Shown here: in pieces, positions 47,997-59,380 of the stretch | How the letters are laid out: every line of letters begins with the position of its first letter | How positions within the stretch are numbered: the first letter of the stretch is position 1 | Assembly: GCF_002777745.1 (NCBI RefSeq) | Contig: NZ_MEIO01000026.1 | Span: 62,001-126,000, forward strand | DNA: 64,000 nt | Reading direction: 5' to 3' | DNA from: Snodgrassella alvi | GTDB lineage: Bacteria > Pseudomonadota > Gammaproteobacteria > Burkholderiales > Neisseriaceae | Position numbers and translations under genes: made by a program | The notes under the pieces: model-generated | Database searches by the model: none | Told to the model about the DNA's origin: nothing | What the model saw: the letters and a program-made list of their open reading frames with translations, nothing else

Positions 47997-49103
47997 CTAG
48001 TGTTTACGCTGATTACTGATACCCATCAACATTGCTAAAATAACCATTACTGACAAAGTAGCTGTCCCACCATAGCTCACTAGCGGTAAAGGCACTCCAA
48101 CTACTGGTAAAATACCACTAACCATGCCCATATTTACAAATGCATAGCAAAACAGAGTCATGGTTAAAGCACCAGCTAAAGTTCGGCAATACAAAGTCGG
48201 TGACTTAAACGTAATATATAATCCTCGCACAAGAATAAATGTATACACACTTACCAGCAAAATATTCCCAATCAGGCCAAATTCCTCACCAAACACCGCA
48301 AAAATAAAGTCTGTTGTTGATTCAGGGATATAATCTAAATGAGTTTGTGAACCTTCTAGCCAGCCTTTACCCCATATACCCCCAGAACCAATTGCAGTCA
48401 TTGATTGCAGAATATGATATCCGGCACCGAGACGGTCTTTGGTGGGATCAAGCAAAGTTAACACCCGCATGCGTTGATAATCATGCATTCCATAATTCCA
48501 GATTAAAGGCAGCATAGCCAAGAAACCAATAATTGCTGAAATAATAACTTTCCATGGTAAGCCAGCAAAAAATATCACAAACAAGCCAGAAGCCATGATT
48601 AATGTAGCTGTACCCAAATCCGGCTGTTTTAAAATCAGCGATACAGGAATAAAAATTAGCACAAAAGCAATAGTATAATGATACCAGCGAATGTTACTTT
48701 CATGTTTCTGGAAGTACCATGCCAAAAGCATTGGAACTGCAATTTTCATAATTTCTGAAGGCTGAATACGGGCTATACCAATATTTAGCCAACGGGTTGA
48801 ACCATTTACAGTAATTCCGACAAAATGTACACCAACCAGTAGCAATATACCTAAACAATATGACGGTAAAGCAAAATTACTTAAAATCTGCGGTGGAGTA
48901 CGGGCAATTACCCACAACAAAATAAAACTAAGAATAGTATGCAGAGTTTTATTTTCTAGTTGGCCAAAATCCTGCCCATCGGCAGAATATAGTAGAAATA
49001 GACTCATTACATAAATGATTAACATGGCATAAAATAACCATACATCCATTGGCGCCCACAGTTTGTACCACAGGCGTTTGAACCATTGTTTTTCATTAAT
49101 CAT
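47997..49103 (-). CDS. rodA: Rod-shape SEDS peptidoglycan glycosyltransferase RodA
   Basis: A 368-residue polytopic membrane protein of the SEDS family that polymerises lipid II during cell elongation, with PBP2. Many hydrophobic helices are present, with the family motifs RWLNIG..RIQPSEIMKIAVPM, KQPDLGTA and VSYGGTATLSVM near the C-terminus. It is the last gene of the mreBCD-mrdA-rodA cluster; its ATG shares one base with the mrdA stop. Confidence 0.96.
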   Translation of the reverse strand: MINEKQWFKRLWYKLWAPMDVWLFYAMLIIYVMSLFLLYSADGQDFGQLENKTLHTILSFILLWVIARTPPQILSNFALPSYCLGILLLVGVHFVGITVNGSTRWLNIGIARIQPSEIMKIAVPMLLAWYFQKHESNIRWYHYTIAFVLIFIPVSLILKQPDLGTATLIMASGLFVIFFAGLPWKVIISAIIGFLAMLPLIWNYGMHDYQRMRVLTLLDPTKDRLGAGYHILQSMTAIGSGGIWGKGWLEGSQTHLDYIPESTTDFIFAVFGEEFGLIGNILLVSVYTFILVRGLYITFKSPTLYCRTLAGALTMTLFCYAFVNMGMVSGILPVVGVPLPLVSYGGTATLSVMVILAMLMGISNQRKH

Positions 49104-51151
49104 TATTTATCTCGCAAGCCAAACTGGGAACGATAGGCGCGCAATAACGGAGGCAAAGCAGCTTGATTATGTTCATCATGCAACTGAGCATCCATCATGG
49201 CATTATTGGATAAATCATTTACAGGTAGATCTGATACATTGGTTGCTTGACTAGCGCTAGGCAGATTTTTTAATTTCAACAGATAAAAATCAGCCAATTG
49301 CCGAGCAAGTGGTGCAGCTGTAGCGCCCCAGCCATTGTTTTCGAGAATAACAGCAATAGCAATTTGTGGCTTATCAGCCGGTGCGAAAGCGATAAACCAA
49401 GCATGATCCCTTAACTGCATTTTGAGCGCAGCAGCATTATAACGGGCACCCTGTTTAATTTGCACAACCTGTGCTGTACCGGTTTTACCACCCATGGTAT
49501 AGCTCAGACCTGAACCGATAGCCGCGGCAGTACCGCCCGGTTTTAAAACTTTTTGCATTGCGTCCTTAACATACTCAAAATTACTACGCTTAAATGGCAC
49601 TGTTCGAACTGGCTGCGGGTCAATTAAGGTCATTTTTTGAGAATTATGGTCGAGTAAAGCTTGTACCAGATGAGGACGATAAACTATGCCATCATTGCTC
49701 AAAATTGCTGTAGCAAAAGCTATCTGTAAAGGAGTGTAGGCATTATAGCCCTGTCCAATAGCCATACTGACACTGTCCGCCGGCTGCCATACCCGCGCCT
49801 GAGGCTTATTACGTGCAAATCTTTTTTCTTTCCATGCTCGTGTGGGTAATACTCCTGCATATTCATGAGTAATATCGATACCGGTCTGTTTACCCAGATT
49901 AAACTGAGCTAAATAAGGCGACATACGATCCACACCCATTTCATAACCCAGACGGTAAAAAAATGTATCCGATGAAACTTGAATGGCCTTGCTTAGATTG
50001 GCCGAACCATGTCCGCTACGAGCTGCATCGCGAAACTGATGAGTGGAGCCGGGAATACTCCAGACACCTGGCGCGGGCAGAACTGTATTTTGACCAAGCT
50101 TGCCGCTTTCGAGCGCAGCCATCGCCAAAAATGGTTTAAAAGTCGAACCGGGCGGATACATCCCCTGAGTAGCACGATTCAATAAGGGATGACGCCAGTC
50201 TTCATTCAGGCTTTTCCAGGTATCCGTATCAATCCCATCAATAAACAGATTTGGGTTATAACTTGGTTTAGACACCATGGCCAGTATTGCACCCGTTTGC
50301 GGGTTAATAGCTACCAGAGCGCCCCGTTTATTACTCATCAGGCGATCTGCTTCTTTCTGTACACGGATATCTAGCCCTAAGCGAAGTGTTTGCCCAGGAA
50401 TTGCCGGAACTGTTTTAATTGTACGGACAATATGCCCCTGAGCATCCTTTTCAACTTCACGATAGCCGGGAACGCCATGCAGTTGACGTTCATAATATTC
50501 TTCCAGTCCCATTTTGCCGATATGCGTGCTACCACGATATAGCGAAGTTAGATTAGCCTTATCAAGAGCAGTCATATCACGGTCACTGATACGACCGATA
50601 TATCCCACTATGTGTGCCAATAATTCCCCATACGGGTAATCTCGAAATGTTCGTGCATTAATCTCCACACCCGGAAAATGATACAGTTCAGCGGCGAGCC
50701 GACTGGCTTCCTCCATAGTCAACTTGAGCTTTAAGGGGACTTTGTCATAGGAACGATAGTCAGCACGAAATTTTTTAAAACGTTTCAGATCACCAGGTGT
50801 AATGTCAACATATTCGCGCAATGCATTAATTGTGTCTTCAAGCTTGCCAGGTACTTGATTTGGTGTAATTTCTAACGAATAAGCTGGGTAATTGTGTGCC
50901 AGTACCACCCCATTAACGTCAACTATTTCACCGCGTATAGGGGGAGTAGGTATCAGCGAAATGCGATTATTGGTAGCAGCAATAACATAGTCGTCATATT
51001 TAATTACCTGCAGATACACAAAGCGTGCAATTAGCATGCAGAAACAGACGATAATTAATATAAAAGCAACCGCAATCCTCAATCCTAAATCACCATAATG
51101 TGCAGGTTTGGATGGGCGTTTTTTTTTGGTTCGGAATTGCAGTGCTTTCAT
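49103..51151 (-). CDS. mrdA: Penicillin-binding protein 2 (elongation transpeptidase)
   Basis: A 682-residue class B PBP. It has one N-terminal membrane helix (residues about 24-48), the pedestal domain (PTPPIRGEIVDVNG) and the transpeptidase domain with S336 in GSTFK, an SSD motif (VSSDTFFYRLGYEMG) and KTG (GGKTGTAQV). It crosslinks peptidoglycan in the lateral wall together with RodA. The start overlaps the mreD stop by 4 bases. Confidence 0.96.
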   Translation of the reverse strand: MKALQFRTKKKRPSKPAHYGDLGLRIAVAFILIIVCFCMLIARFVYLQVIKYDDYVIAATNNRISLIPTPPIRGEIVDVNGVVLAHNYPAYSLEITPNQVPGKLEDTINALREYVDITPGDLKRFKKFRADYRSYDKVPLKLKLTMEEASRLAAELYHFPGVEINARTFRDYPYGELLAHIVGYIGRISDRDMTALDKANLTSLYRGSTHIGKMGLEEYYERQLHGVPGYREVEKDAQGHIVRTIKTVPAIPGQTLRLGLDIRVQKEADRLMSNKRGALVAINPQTGAILAMVSKPSYNPNLFIDGIDTDTWKSLNEDWRHPLLNRATQGMYPPGSTFKPFLAMAALESGKLGQNTVLPAPGVWSIPGSTHQFRDAARSGHGSANLSKAIQVSSDTFFYRLGYEMGVDRMSPYLAQFNLGKQTGIDITHEYAGVLPTRAWKEKRFARNKPQARVWQPADSVSMAIGQGYNAYTPLQIAFATAILSNDGIVYRPHLVQALLDHNSQKMTLIDPQPVRTVPFKRSNFEYVKDAMQKVLKPGGTAAAIGSGLSYTMGGKTGTAQVVQIKQGARYNAAALKMQLRDHAWFIAFAPADKPQIAIAVILENNGWGATAAPLARQLADFYLLKLKNLPSASQATNVSDLPVNDLSNNAMMDAQLHDEHNQAALPPLLRAYRSQFGLRDK

Positions 51152-51645
51152 AGACGTCTGGAGTAGGCGAGATAAAGCATGAATTTAGATAAAAGAGGCC
51201 AGAGCAGAGCACTGATAAATGGAGAAACAAACAGATTCCAACCAGTGAACTGATGAGTAGAGAAGAAGTGTACAATCACTAAAATCAATGTCATCAGCAT
51301 TAGGCAGCCAAAAATAGTCAGAGCCTGAAGTCCATAGGAATAACCAAGTATCTGATGCCGGTTTTGCTCAACCAGATACACTGCTGCCATTATACCAAGC
51401 GCATGTTGGCCAAAGGGAGTCCCCAAGCCAACATCCATGATCAGACCAAGTATAAAAGCCATACCGATACCAATGTATTTCGGCCGGTGCATACTCCAGT
51501 ACAGAGTCATCATAGCAGTGCAGGCTGGCAACCAGCCATCCAGCGGTTGAGGAAAAGGAATCAGGTCGAGAAATAAAGCAGTCACCAGACTCAAAACAAT
51601 AAGCCGTTTTCGGGTATGACGGTGCAGGCTGTCAACTTCATTCAT
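51148..51645 (-). CDS. mreD: Rod-shape-determining protein MreD
   Basis: A 165-residue inner-membrane protein with about five hydrophobic helices. The short family motifs are seen: DLIPFPQPLDGWLPACTAM near the start and FILGLIMDVGLGTPFGQHAL in the middle. It overlaps mreC by 8 bases and mrdA by 4, so the three are coupled. MreD connects the MreB cytoskeleton to the wall synthases. Confidence 0.92.
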   Translation of the reverse strand: MNEVDSLHRHTRKRLIVLSLVTALFLDLIPFPQPLDGWLPACTAMMTLYWSMHRPKYIGIGMAFILGLIMDVGLGTPFGQHALGIMAAVYLVEQNRHQILGYSYGLQALTIFGCLMLMTLILVIVHFFSTHQFTGWNLFVSPFISALLWPLLSKFMLYLAYSRRL

Positions 51646-52528
51646 GATTGGCAGAGGATCGGTTAGTAACTGCTACATCAGCAGAATAATGAGCAGTCTG
51701 CCCATGTTTTTGTGGAATAACCAGAACAAAATTACTATTGTGCAACTGCGCAATAGGTTCAACCTGTGCACGATAATAAGGCGAACCATTCCCACTTTGT
51801 GCTTGTTTTACAATAGCAATAGGTATTCCAGCTGGATAAATACTATCCATTCCTGAAGTAACCAGTAAATCGTTACGCAACAGACTTGCATTGGCCGGGA
51901 AATAGCGCAGATCCAGACTGCCTGAACGACCATAAACCAATGTCCGTACTCCTGTTCGCATTACCATCGCCGGAATAACGGTATTGCTACTGGTTATCAA
52001 CGTTACTTCAGAACTTAATGGCTGAACAGATGTAATTTGACCAACCAGGCCATGTTCATCACTCACTGCGTCGCCTTGGCGAATCTGATGATGGCTGCCT
52101 TTATCAATAACAAAGCGGTCAGCCAGTGGATTGGAATCATTAGAAATAATCTGTGCCACCTGTGCCTGCGGCAGTGCTGCTTTCTGAAGCTGAGTCAGAT
52201 GATCTAAACTAACCACAGATTTTAACTGTACTTCCATCTGGCTGATCTGCAATTTTAGCTGCGCATTCTGAGTCTTTAACATTTTGTTTTCATTACTCAG
52301 ATGTTGCTGGCTCTCAAAAAAAACCATGCCATTAGAAACAGCATTAACTGGTTGCAGTGCCAGCCATTGCAAAGGATATAAGGCCGTACCGATATAATTG
52401 CGGCTAATTTTAACCACATCATAACGATTATCAAGCAACAGCAATGCTACCGCAACCAGTGACAAAACAACAAGTTTACTGGTACTGCGCAGGCCATTGT
52501 GAACAAAATTAAGTGAAGGCTCTGCCAT
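51638..52528 (-). CDS. mreC: Rod-shape-determining protein MreC
   Basis: A 296-residue bitopic protein with one N-terminal helix (KLVVLSLVAVALLLLD), a coiled coil (residues about 70-105, SNENKMLKTQNAQLKLQISQ in type) and a beta-rich periplasmic domain with DRFVIDKGSHHQIRQGDAV and LVTSGMDSIYPAGIPI. It binds PBP2 and MreB. It lies 31 bases after mreB. Confidence 0.94.
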   Translation of the reverse strand: MAEPSLNFVHNGLRSTSKLVVLSLVAVALLLLDNRYDVVKISRNYIGTALYPLQWLALQPVNAVSNGMVFFESQQHLSNENKMLKTQNAQLKLQISQMEVQLKSVVSLDHLTQLQKAALPQAQVAQIISNDSNPLADRFVIDKGSHHQIRQGDAVSDEHGLVGQITSVQPLSSEVTLITSSNTVIPAMVMRTGVRTLVYGRSGSLDLRYFPANASLLRNDLLVTSGMDSIYPAGIPIAIVKQAQSGNGSPYYRAQVEPIAQLHNSNFVLVIPQKHGQTAHYSADVAVTNRSSANHE

Positions 52529-52559
52529 TATTAATTACGTTAAACAAACATTACAGCGT

Positions 52560-53606
<1,047 letters not shown>

Positions 53607-53694
53607 CTAATGAACTTTAAAATTATAAGTATGGCAAAAGCTATTGTGCGACACATTAACTAAAGCAAATCAATGCGCCAAAGAATAGGGTTTT

Positions 53695-53723
53695 CGGTTA
53701 TAATCGACACTATGTAATAACCG
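53695..53723. promoter_or_regulatory. Inverted repeat around a -10 box before gatC
   Basis: CGGTTAT and ATAACCG form a 7-bp inverted repeat with a 15-base spacer in the mreB-gatC divergent region. TATAAT at 53699-53704 overlaps its left arm and is a likely -10 box for gatCAB. It may be an operator or a hairpin at the transcript's 5' end. Confidence 0.35.
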
Positions 53724-53787
53724 AATCAGAACGCGCAATGATACCGCAGTTTGCCCGTTTTGCTAAATCAAATTTAAGGATTTTTTG

Positions 53788-54075
53788 ATGGCTTTAACAT
53801 TAAGTGATGTAGATAAGCTTGCACGCCTCTCTCGCTTGAGGCTTTCAGAAACAGAGCGAAATAACATGTTGGCAGAACTTAATCATGTATTCGATCTGGT
53901 CGAAAAAATGCAGGAAGTCAACACAGACGGGATTGAGCCGATGGCACACCCGCATGAACTGGCACTACGCTTACGCGATGACAGCGTTACTGAAAAAGAT
54001 GAACACTACGCATTACAATCCTGCGCTCCTCTGGTAGACAAGGATATGTATCTCGTACCCAAAGTTATTGAATAG
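53788..54075 (+). CDS. gatC: Asp-tRNA(Asn)/Glu-tRNA(Gln) amidotransferase subunit C
   Basis: A 95-residue bridging subunit that stabilises GatA-GatB. The family pattern VDKLARLSRLRLSE, a central EKMQEVNTDGIEPMAHP and RDDSVTE are clear. ATG 53788 has AAGGA upstream and is preferred over the adjoining TTG. First gene of gatCAB; gatA begins 94 bases after its stop. Confidence 0.96.
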   Translation: MALTLSDVDKLARLSRLRLSETERNNMLAELNHVFDLVEKMQEVNTDGIEPMAHPHELALRLRDDSVTEKDEHYALQSCAPLVDKDMYLVPKVIE

Positions 54076-54169
54076 GTACATATTTCACCACAGCAATCTT
54101 AATTTTATTTCGTTTGAATTTATTGCAGGCAACCTCAAGTAAGTGTTACCTGAAAGCTATAAAACCATT

Positions 54170-55627
54170 ATGCCAAAAAATTATACATTAAAACAGTGCA
54201 GTGATTTACTGCAATCAAAACAGGCATCGGCCATCGAATTGGCGCAGGAATATCTGGCTGTAATTGAAGAGGACAATGCCGGCCTGAATGCCTATGTAAC
54301 ATTGGATAAAGAACGCACCCTTGCAGAAGCCAGAGCTGCTGATGTACTTTTGGAACAAGGTTCAGCTACAGCATTAACAGGAGTGCCCATAGCTTATAAG
54401 GATATCTTCTGCCAGCAGGGTTGGCGCAGTGCCTGTTCAAGCAAAATGCTCGATAATTTTATTGCCCCCTATACGGCTACTGTAGTGCAGAATTTACTTG
54501 ATGCAGGTATGGTTACTCTTGGACGAACCAATATGGATGAATTTGCCATGGGTTCGACTACTGAATCATCTCACTATGGCATCACCCGTAATCCATGGCA
54601 GCATGAACACGTGCCAGGCGGTTCCTCTGGTGGTTCAGCTGCAGTTATTGCTGCACGTCTTGCACCGGCTGCACTCGGTTCCGATACCGGTGGTTCCATC
54701 CGTCAGCCAGCTTCACACTGCGGTATCACTGGTCTGAAGCCAACTTATGGTGTAGTTAGTCGTTTTGGTATGATAGCTTATGCCTCCAGCTTTGATCAGG
54801 CCGGGCCAATGGCACAGACAGCTGAAGACTGCGCACTATTACTCAATAGTATGGCTGGTTTTGATGAACGTGATTCCACGAGTATTGAGCGCGATAAAGA
54901 AGACTATACCCGGGATTTAAACCATCCGTTACACGGTCTGAAAGTAGGATTGCCACGTGAATTTTTTGGTGAAGGGCTAGATAATCAGGTACATACATCT
55001 ATCAATAATGTTATAGAAGTACTAAAAAAACAGGGTGCTGAAATTATAGATGTTACTTTGCCACATACCGAATTATCCATTCCCGCCTATTATGTCCTTG
55101 CTTCAGCTGAAGCAAGTACCAATCTATCACGCTATGATGGTGTCCGCTATGGCCACCGTGCGGCAAAATTTAGCAATCTGGAAGAAATGTACAGTAACAG
55201 TCGTGCAGAAGGATTTGGCGATGAGGTAAAACGCCGAATCATGATAGGTACTTACGTTCTGTCACATGGTTACTATGATGCCTATTATCTGAAAGCACAA
55301 AAATTACGTCGGATAGTAGCAAATGACTTTCAGGCTGCACTAAAACAGTGCGATATTATCCTAGCACCAGTTGCACCTACTGCAGCACCTGCATTAGCAA
55401 GCCATAATAGTGATCCAGTGCAAATGTATCTATCTGATATCTACACGGTTTCACTTAATTTGGCTGGCCTGCCTGGCATAGCATTACCAGCAGGTTTTAC
55501 TACTGATGGACTGCCAGTAGGCGTTCAGCTCATTGGTAACTATTTCGCAGAAAGCCGTCTGCTTGGTATTGCGCATCAGATTCAGCAACATAGTGACTGG
55601 CATACCAGAACACCATTTGCACAATAA
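54170..55627 (+). CDS. gatA: Asp-tRNA(Asn)/Glu-tRNA(Gln) amidotransferase subunit A
   Basis: A 485-residue amidase that releases ammonia from glutamine. The Ser-cisSer-Lys triad is seen as Lys in IAYKDIF and Ser residues in GGSSGGSAA, and the [11 protein letters not shown] signature follows. ATG 54170 (MPKNYTLKQ) is preferred; an in-frame GTG lies nine codons upstream. gatB follows 30 bases after the stop. Confidence 0.97.
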   Translation: MPKNYTLKQCSDLLQSKQASAIELAQEYLAVIEEDNAGLNAYVTLDKERTLAEARAADVLLEQGSATALTGVPIAYKDIFCQQGWRSACSSKMLDNFIAPYTATVVQNLLDAGMVTLGRTNMDEFAMGSTTESSHYGITRNPWQHEHVPGGSSGGSAAVIAARLAPAALGSDTGGSIRQPASHCGITGLKPTYGVVSRFGMIAYASSFDQAGPMAQTAEDCALLLNSMAGFDERDSTSIERDKEDYTRDLNHPLHGLKVGLPREFFGEGLDNQVHTSINNVIEVLKKQGAEIIDVTLPHTELSIPAYYVLASAEASTNLSRYDGVRYGHRAAKFSNLEEMYSNSRAEGFGDEVKRRIMIGTYVLSHGYYDAYYLKAQKLRRIVANDFQAALKQCDIILAPVAPTAAPALASHNSDPVQMYLSDIYTVSLNLAGLPGIALPAGFTTDGLPVGVQLIGNYFAESRLLGIAHQIQQHSDWHTRTPFAQ

Positions 55628-55657
55628 CTGCCAGTATACGAATTGAAAGAAGATAGA

Positions 55658-57085
55658 ATGAATTGGGAAACTGTAATCGGTCTGGAAATCCACGTTCAGT
55701 TAAATACACATTCAAAAATTTTTAGTGGTTCATCAACTGCATTTGGTGCAGCTCCTAATGCTCAGGCCAATGTCGTGGATTGTGCCTTGCCCGGTGCCTT
55801 ACCAGTAATGAATCGTGAGGTGGTTAATAAAGCCATAAAACTTGGGCTGGCATTAGGTGCCACAATAAACCGGAAAAATATTTTTGACCGTAAAAACTAC
55901 TTTTATCCAGATTTGCCCAAAGGGTATCAAATCAGCCAGCTGGATTTACCTATTGTAGAGCACGGCCAGCTGGAGATTGTAGTAGGTGATGTAGTAAAAA
56001 CCATTAACGTTACCAGAGCACACATGGAAGAAGATGCCGGAAAATCTATCCATGATGAATTTGAACACTATACTGGTATCGACTTAAACCGTGCTGGTAC
56101 ACCCTTACTGGAGGTAGTATCCGAACCGGAAATGCGTTCAGCAGCTGAGGCTGTTGCATACGCCAGAGCCATGCATAGCCTAGTAACATGGCTGGATATT
56201 TGTGACGGCAATATGGCTGAAGGGTCTTTCCGTATTGATGCCAATGTTTCGGTACGACCAAAAGGGCAGGCTGAATTCGGTACTCGTTGTGAAATTAAAA
56301 ATCTGAATTCATTCCGATTTTTGGAACAGGCGATTAATTATGAAGTTGAGCGTCAAGTTGAACTGATTGAGGATGGCGGCAAAGTTATCCAGCAAACACG
56401 CCTCTTTGATCCAAATAAAGGTGAAACTCGTGCCATGCGCAGCAAAGAAGACGCACATGATTACCGGTACTTTCCTGACCCTGATTTACTGCCAGTGATG
56501 ATTACGGATGTTATGCTGGATGCAGCCAAAGCAGCAATGCCGGAACTACCAAAAGAAATGGCTTCCCGATTTATCGAACAGTATGGTATTTCTGACTATG
56601 ATGCGCGTTTACTCACTAGTAATCATATACAGGCCAACTGGTTTGAACAGGCAGCGAAACTAAGTGGGCACGGCAAGCTGGTAGCCAACTGGATGCTGGG
56701 AGAACTTGCCGCCGCACTAAATAAAGCAGGTATAGATATCTCAGCTAGTCCGATCAGTGTTGAACGTCTGGCCAACTTAGTAAGCCGGATTGCAGATAAC
56801 ACCTTAAGTAACAAACTGGCTAAACAGGTATTTGAAACCATGTGGGATAGTGATCTTACTGCAGATGCTATTATTGAACGTGATGGTCTGAAACAGATGA
56901 CAGACACTGGGGAAATTGAGAAAATCATTAATGAAGTACTCGCCAATAACCAGAAATCTGTAGAAGAATTCAAATCGGGTAAGGAAAAAGCATTTAATGC
57001 ATTAGTTGGACAAGTCATGAAAGCCTCACGTGGTAAAGCCAATCCACAACAGGTTCAGTCTTTACTGCGCAGCAAACTTGCATAG
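55658..57085 (+). CDS. gatB: Asp-tRNA(Asn)/Glu-tRNA(Gln) amidotransferase subunit B
   Basis: A 475-residue subunit that phosphorylates the misacylated tRNA's side chain and amidates it. It opens [15 protein letters not shown] and contains [16 protein letters not shown] and [14 protein letters not shown]; the C-terminal YqeY-like tail domain ends in [15 protein letters not shown] 55658 aligns with homologues; a TTG five codons upstream is open. Its presence implies that Gln-tRNA and/or Asn-tRNA are made indirectly. Confidence 0.97.
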   Translation: MNWETVIGLEIHVQLNTHSKIFSGSSTAFGAAPNAQANVVDCALPGALPVMNREVVNKAIKLGLALGATINRKNIFDRKNYFYPDLPKGYQISQLDLPIVEHGQLEIVVGDVVKTINVTRAHMEEDAGKSIHDEFEHYTGIDLNRAGTPLLEVVSEPEMRSAAEAVAYARAMHSLVTWLDICDGNMAEGSFRIDANVSVRPKGQAEFGTRCEIKNLNSFRFLEQAINYEVERQVELIEDGGKVIQQTRLFDPNKGETRAMRSKEDAHDYRYFPDPDLLPVMITDVMLDAAKAAMPELPKEMASRFIEQYGISDYDARLLTSNHIQANWFEQAAKLSGHGKLVANWMLGELAAALNKAGIDISASPISVERLANLVSRIADNTLSNKLAKQVFETMWDSDLTADAIIERDGLKQMTDTGEIEKIINEVLANNQKSVEEFKSGKEKAFNALVGQVMKASRGKANPQQVQSLLRSKLA

Positions 57086-57103
57086 GTATTATAAGGATTA
57101 AAC

Positions 57104-57589
57104 ATGAAAAAATGGCTGGTACTGGCTATCTTATTCGGATTAACTAGCTGTGGCTTCCATCTCAAGGGCACTTCTGCATTTGACACGCCCATGCCTTATC
57201 ATAGCTGGAAAGTTGATGGTGGCAGCATGCAACGGGAACTGGAAGCAGTATTGCGGAGACAACCTGATGTTGTCGTAGATACCGAGAAACCAGATGTGAT
57301 AGTTAAAGTCATTTCTGCTACTCAGGATTCGTCTACATCAGCAATGGATTTATCCGGAGGAACCAGCGAATACTTGCTGTCACTAAACGTTAGTGTACAG
57401 GTCTATCGCCATGATCAACCACTAGGAAATCCTATACAAGTAACTGTAAATCGCTATATGGATTATTCTGATCATGAAGTATTGGCCAAAGAAGATGAAC
57501 AGCGCATGATCTGGCGTGATATGCGTACTGATGCTGCCGAACAAATAGTACGCCGCTTGGCTTTTCTGCCTGTAATAACTGACGAATGA
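57104..57589 (+). CDS. lptE: LPS-assembly lipoprotein LptE
   Basis: A 161-residue outer-membrane lipoprotein that plugs LptD during LPS insertion. The lipobox LTSC gives lipidated Cys16, followed directly by GFHLKG, the hallmark LptE/RlpB start. A beta-alpha fold with WRDMRTDAAEQIVRRLAFL at the end fits the family. The stop overlaps holA by 4 bases, and the lptE-holA order is conserved among proteobacteria. Confidence 0.93.
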   Translation: MKKWLVLAILFGLTSCGFHLKGTSAFDTPMPYHSWKVDGGSMQRELEAVLRRQPDVVVDTEKPDVIVKVISATQDSSTSAMDLSGGTSEYLLSLNVSVQVYRHDQPLGNPIQVTVNRYMDYSDHEVLAKEDEQRMIWRDMRTDAAEQIVRRLAFLPVITDE

Positions 57590-58569
57590 GTGACTTATCC
57601 ATCCAGCCTTTGGCCGCGGCTTATCTGATTTATGGTGAAGAAGATTTGCTGCGGCTAGAAGCGATAGACAAAATCCGTGAAGCTGCGCGCGAACAGCACT
57701 ATAACGATCGAGAAGTTATTGTTATCGAAACAGGCTTCGACTGGACATCCTTATTGGCTTCGGTACAGTCCGTAGGTCTGTTTGCTGATAAAAAATTACT
57801 AGAAATACATATACCTTCTGGCAAACCTAGTAAAGAGGGTGCTACAGTACTACATCAGCTAGCAGAACAATTGCCTGAAAGTACCTGCCTGCTTCTGGTA
57901 TTACCCAAACTGGAACGCCTGCAAACTCAGAGTAAATGGTTTGCAAGTTGGGTCAAAGTTGCTCAAGTATTGGACGCAAAAGCTGTCAGTCAGACAGCTT
58001 TACCACAATGGATAAAGAAGCGACTGGCTGAACAGAAATTAGCTATCGAAAATGATGCACTGGCATTATTTGCAGAAAAAGTAGAAGGCAATCTTTTAGC
58101 AGCACGGCAGGAAATTGATAAACTGGCGCTAATCCATCCGGCTGGTCATGTAGTTACCTTAACTGAAGCGCAAGCAGCAGTAGCCAATGTAGCACGTTTC
58201 GATGTTTTTCAGCTGTCTACAGCATGGATGAGCGGTAATTCCATGCGTATATTGCGTCTGCTTGATGGTCTAGCAGCAGAAGGCAATGAACCAGTATTAT
58301 TATTGTGGGTTATCAGCGAGGACATCCGTACCCTGTTACGCTTACTCGCTGCATTAAAACAGGGTAAATCCATCAATGAATTACGCCAAAGTCTGCGCTT
58401 ATGGGGTGACAGGCAAACACAAGCACCGCAGGCAGCAAGACGCATCGGAGTAAAACGTTTACTAAGTGCCTTACAGACATGCGCGCGCATAGACCGGCAG
58501 ATTAAAGGCGTAGAAGACGGCGATGCATGGACAGAAATCAAGCACTTATTTTTGTCTCTGGCAGCTTGA
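57586..58569 (+). CDS. holA: DNA polymerase III delta subunit
   Basis: A 327-residue clamp-loader subunit that opens the beta clamp. The N-terminal domain has YLIYGEEDLLRLEAIDKIR, the middle has KLLEIHIPSGKPSKEG, and the C-terminal collar has FDVFQLSTAWMSGN and VLLLWVISEDIRTLLRL. It has no Walker A, as expected for delta. Coupled to lptE through an ATGA overlap. Confidence 0.94.
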   Translation: MSDLSIQPLAAAYLIYGEEDLLRLEAIDKIREAAREQHYNDREVIVIETGFDWTSLLASVQSVGLFADKKLLEIHIPSGKPSKEGATVLHQLAEQLPESTCLLLVLPKLERLQTQSKWFASWVKVAQVLDAKAVSQTALPQWIKKRLAEQKLAIENDALALFAEKVEGNLLAARQEIDKLALIHPAGHVVTLTEAQAAVANVARFDVFQLSTAWMSGNSMRILRLLDGLAAEGNEPVLLLWVISEDIRTLLRLLAALKQGKSINELRQSLRLWGDRQTQAPQAARRIGVKRLLSALQTCARIDRQIKGVEDGDAWTEIKHLFLSLAA

Positions 58570-58615
58570 ACTGCAAGCAGACAACTTCATCATATAAGCT
58601 ATTAATGTGACGAAA

Positions 58616-59050
58616 ATGAAAACAGTTGAAAAAAGCGTTTTAGTGCTACATAGTGCCGAACACATATTCGATTTGGTCAACACAGTAGAAGATTATCCAA
58701 AATTTTTACCTTGGTGTAATCGCACGGATATCTTAAAACGGGATGAACAATCTCTGGAAGCCGTTTTGCATATGGATTATATGAAAATACGCCAATCCTT
58801 TGCTACCAGAAATATCAATCAAAGACCCACTCAAATCCAAATGAGTTTACTCAATGGTCCTTTTCGTAAACTGGAAGGTCTCTGGCGATTTACTCCTATC
58901 GATAATCTTGGCTGTAAAATTGATTTCCGTCTGGAGTATGAATTTTCAAATGCTGTGCTTTCAACATTGATTGGACCAGTGTTCAACCACATTGCCACTA
59001 CACTAGTAGATGCTTTCATTCAAGAAGCTGACAGGCGCTATGATGACTAA
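58616..59050 (+). CDS. ratA: RatA-type START/COQ10 domain protein
   Basis: A 144-residue single-domain protein of the polyketide-cyclase/START fold. Matches to E. coli RatA and COQ10 include NTVEDYPKFLPWCNRTDIL, NGPFRKLEGLWRFTP and EYEFSNAVLSTLIGPVF. E. coli RatA was described as a 70S-assembly inhibitor, while its relatives bind ubiquinone. GTG 58607 is an alternative start. It overlaps rnfH, which is the usual partner. Confidence 0.88.
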   Translation: MKTVEKSVLVLHSAEHIFDLVNTVEDYPKFLPWCNRTDILKRDEQSLEAVLHMDYMKIRQSFATRNINQRPTQIQMSLLNGPFRKLEGLWRFTPIDNLGCKIDFRLEYEFSNAVLSTLIGPVFNHIATTLVDAFIQEADRRYDD

Positions 59051-59330
59051 GCTAGACATCATTGTAGAGGCAGTTTATGCGACTGCTGAAAAACAGTATC
59101 TCTGGCAGGGAAAAATCCCTGCTGGAACCTGTGCACGCCAAGCATTATTGCAATCAGAATTGCCTCAACATTTTCCGCAAACTGATTTTCATACAGCACC
59201 TATAGGTATATTTGGCAAAAAAGTTAAAGATGAATATGTGCTGTGCAATTGGGATCGCATCGAAGTTTATCGACCATTACTTATTGATCCTAAAGAAAAC
59301 CGGCGGCGAAGGGCGCAACAGAAAGACTAG
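59043..59330 (+). CDS. rnfH: RnfH-family protein (RatB)
   Basis: A 95-residue ubiquitin-like-fold protein of UPF0125. Family features are the start DIIVEAVYATAEKQYLWQGKIP, the middle GIFGKKVKDEYVLCNWDRIEVYRPL and the DPKENRRRRA tail, all seen in short pieces. It overlaps the ratA end by 8 bases, so the pair is cotranscribed. ATG 59040, one codon earlier, is equally likely as the start. Biochemical role is unclear. Confidence 0.9.
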   Translation: MTKLDIIVEAVYATAEKQYLWQGKIPAGTCARQALLQSELPQHFPQTDFHTAPIGIFGKKVKDEYVLCNWDRIEVYRPLLIDPKENRRRRAQQKD

Positions 59331-59380
59331 TTTCTTTCTTTTAAACTCATTCAGCTTATTACATACACTGAGGATGATAT

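Noticed and set aside
51301-51312. AGGCAGCC followed by AAAA in mreD as another uptake word
   Set aside because: Only 10 of 12 bases match and it lies in coding sequence without an inverted partner; chance is likely.
53695-53723. Inverted repeat before gatC as a regulator binding site
   Set aside because: Only 7-bp arms in an AT-rich promoter; kept as a low-confidence feature but not raised as a finding.
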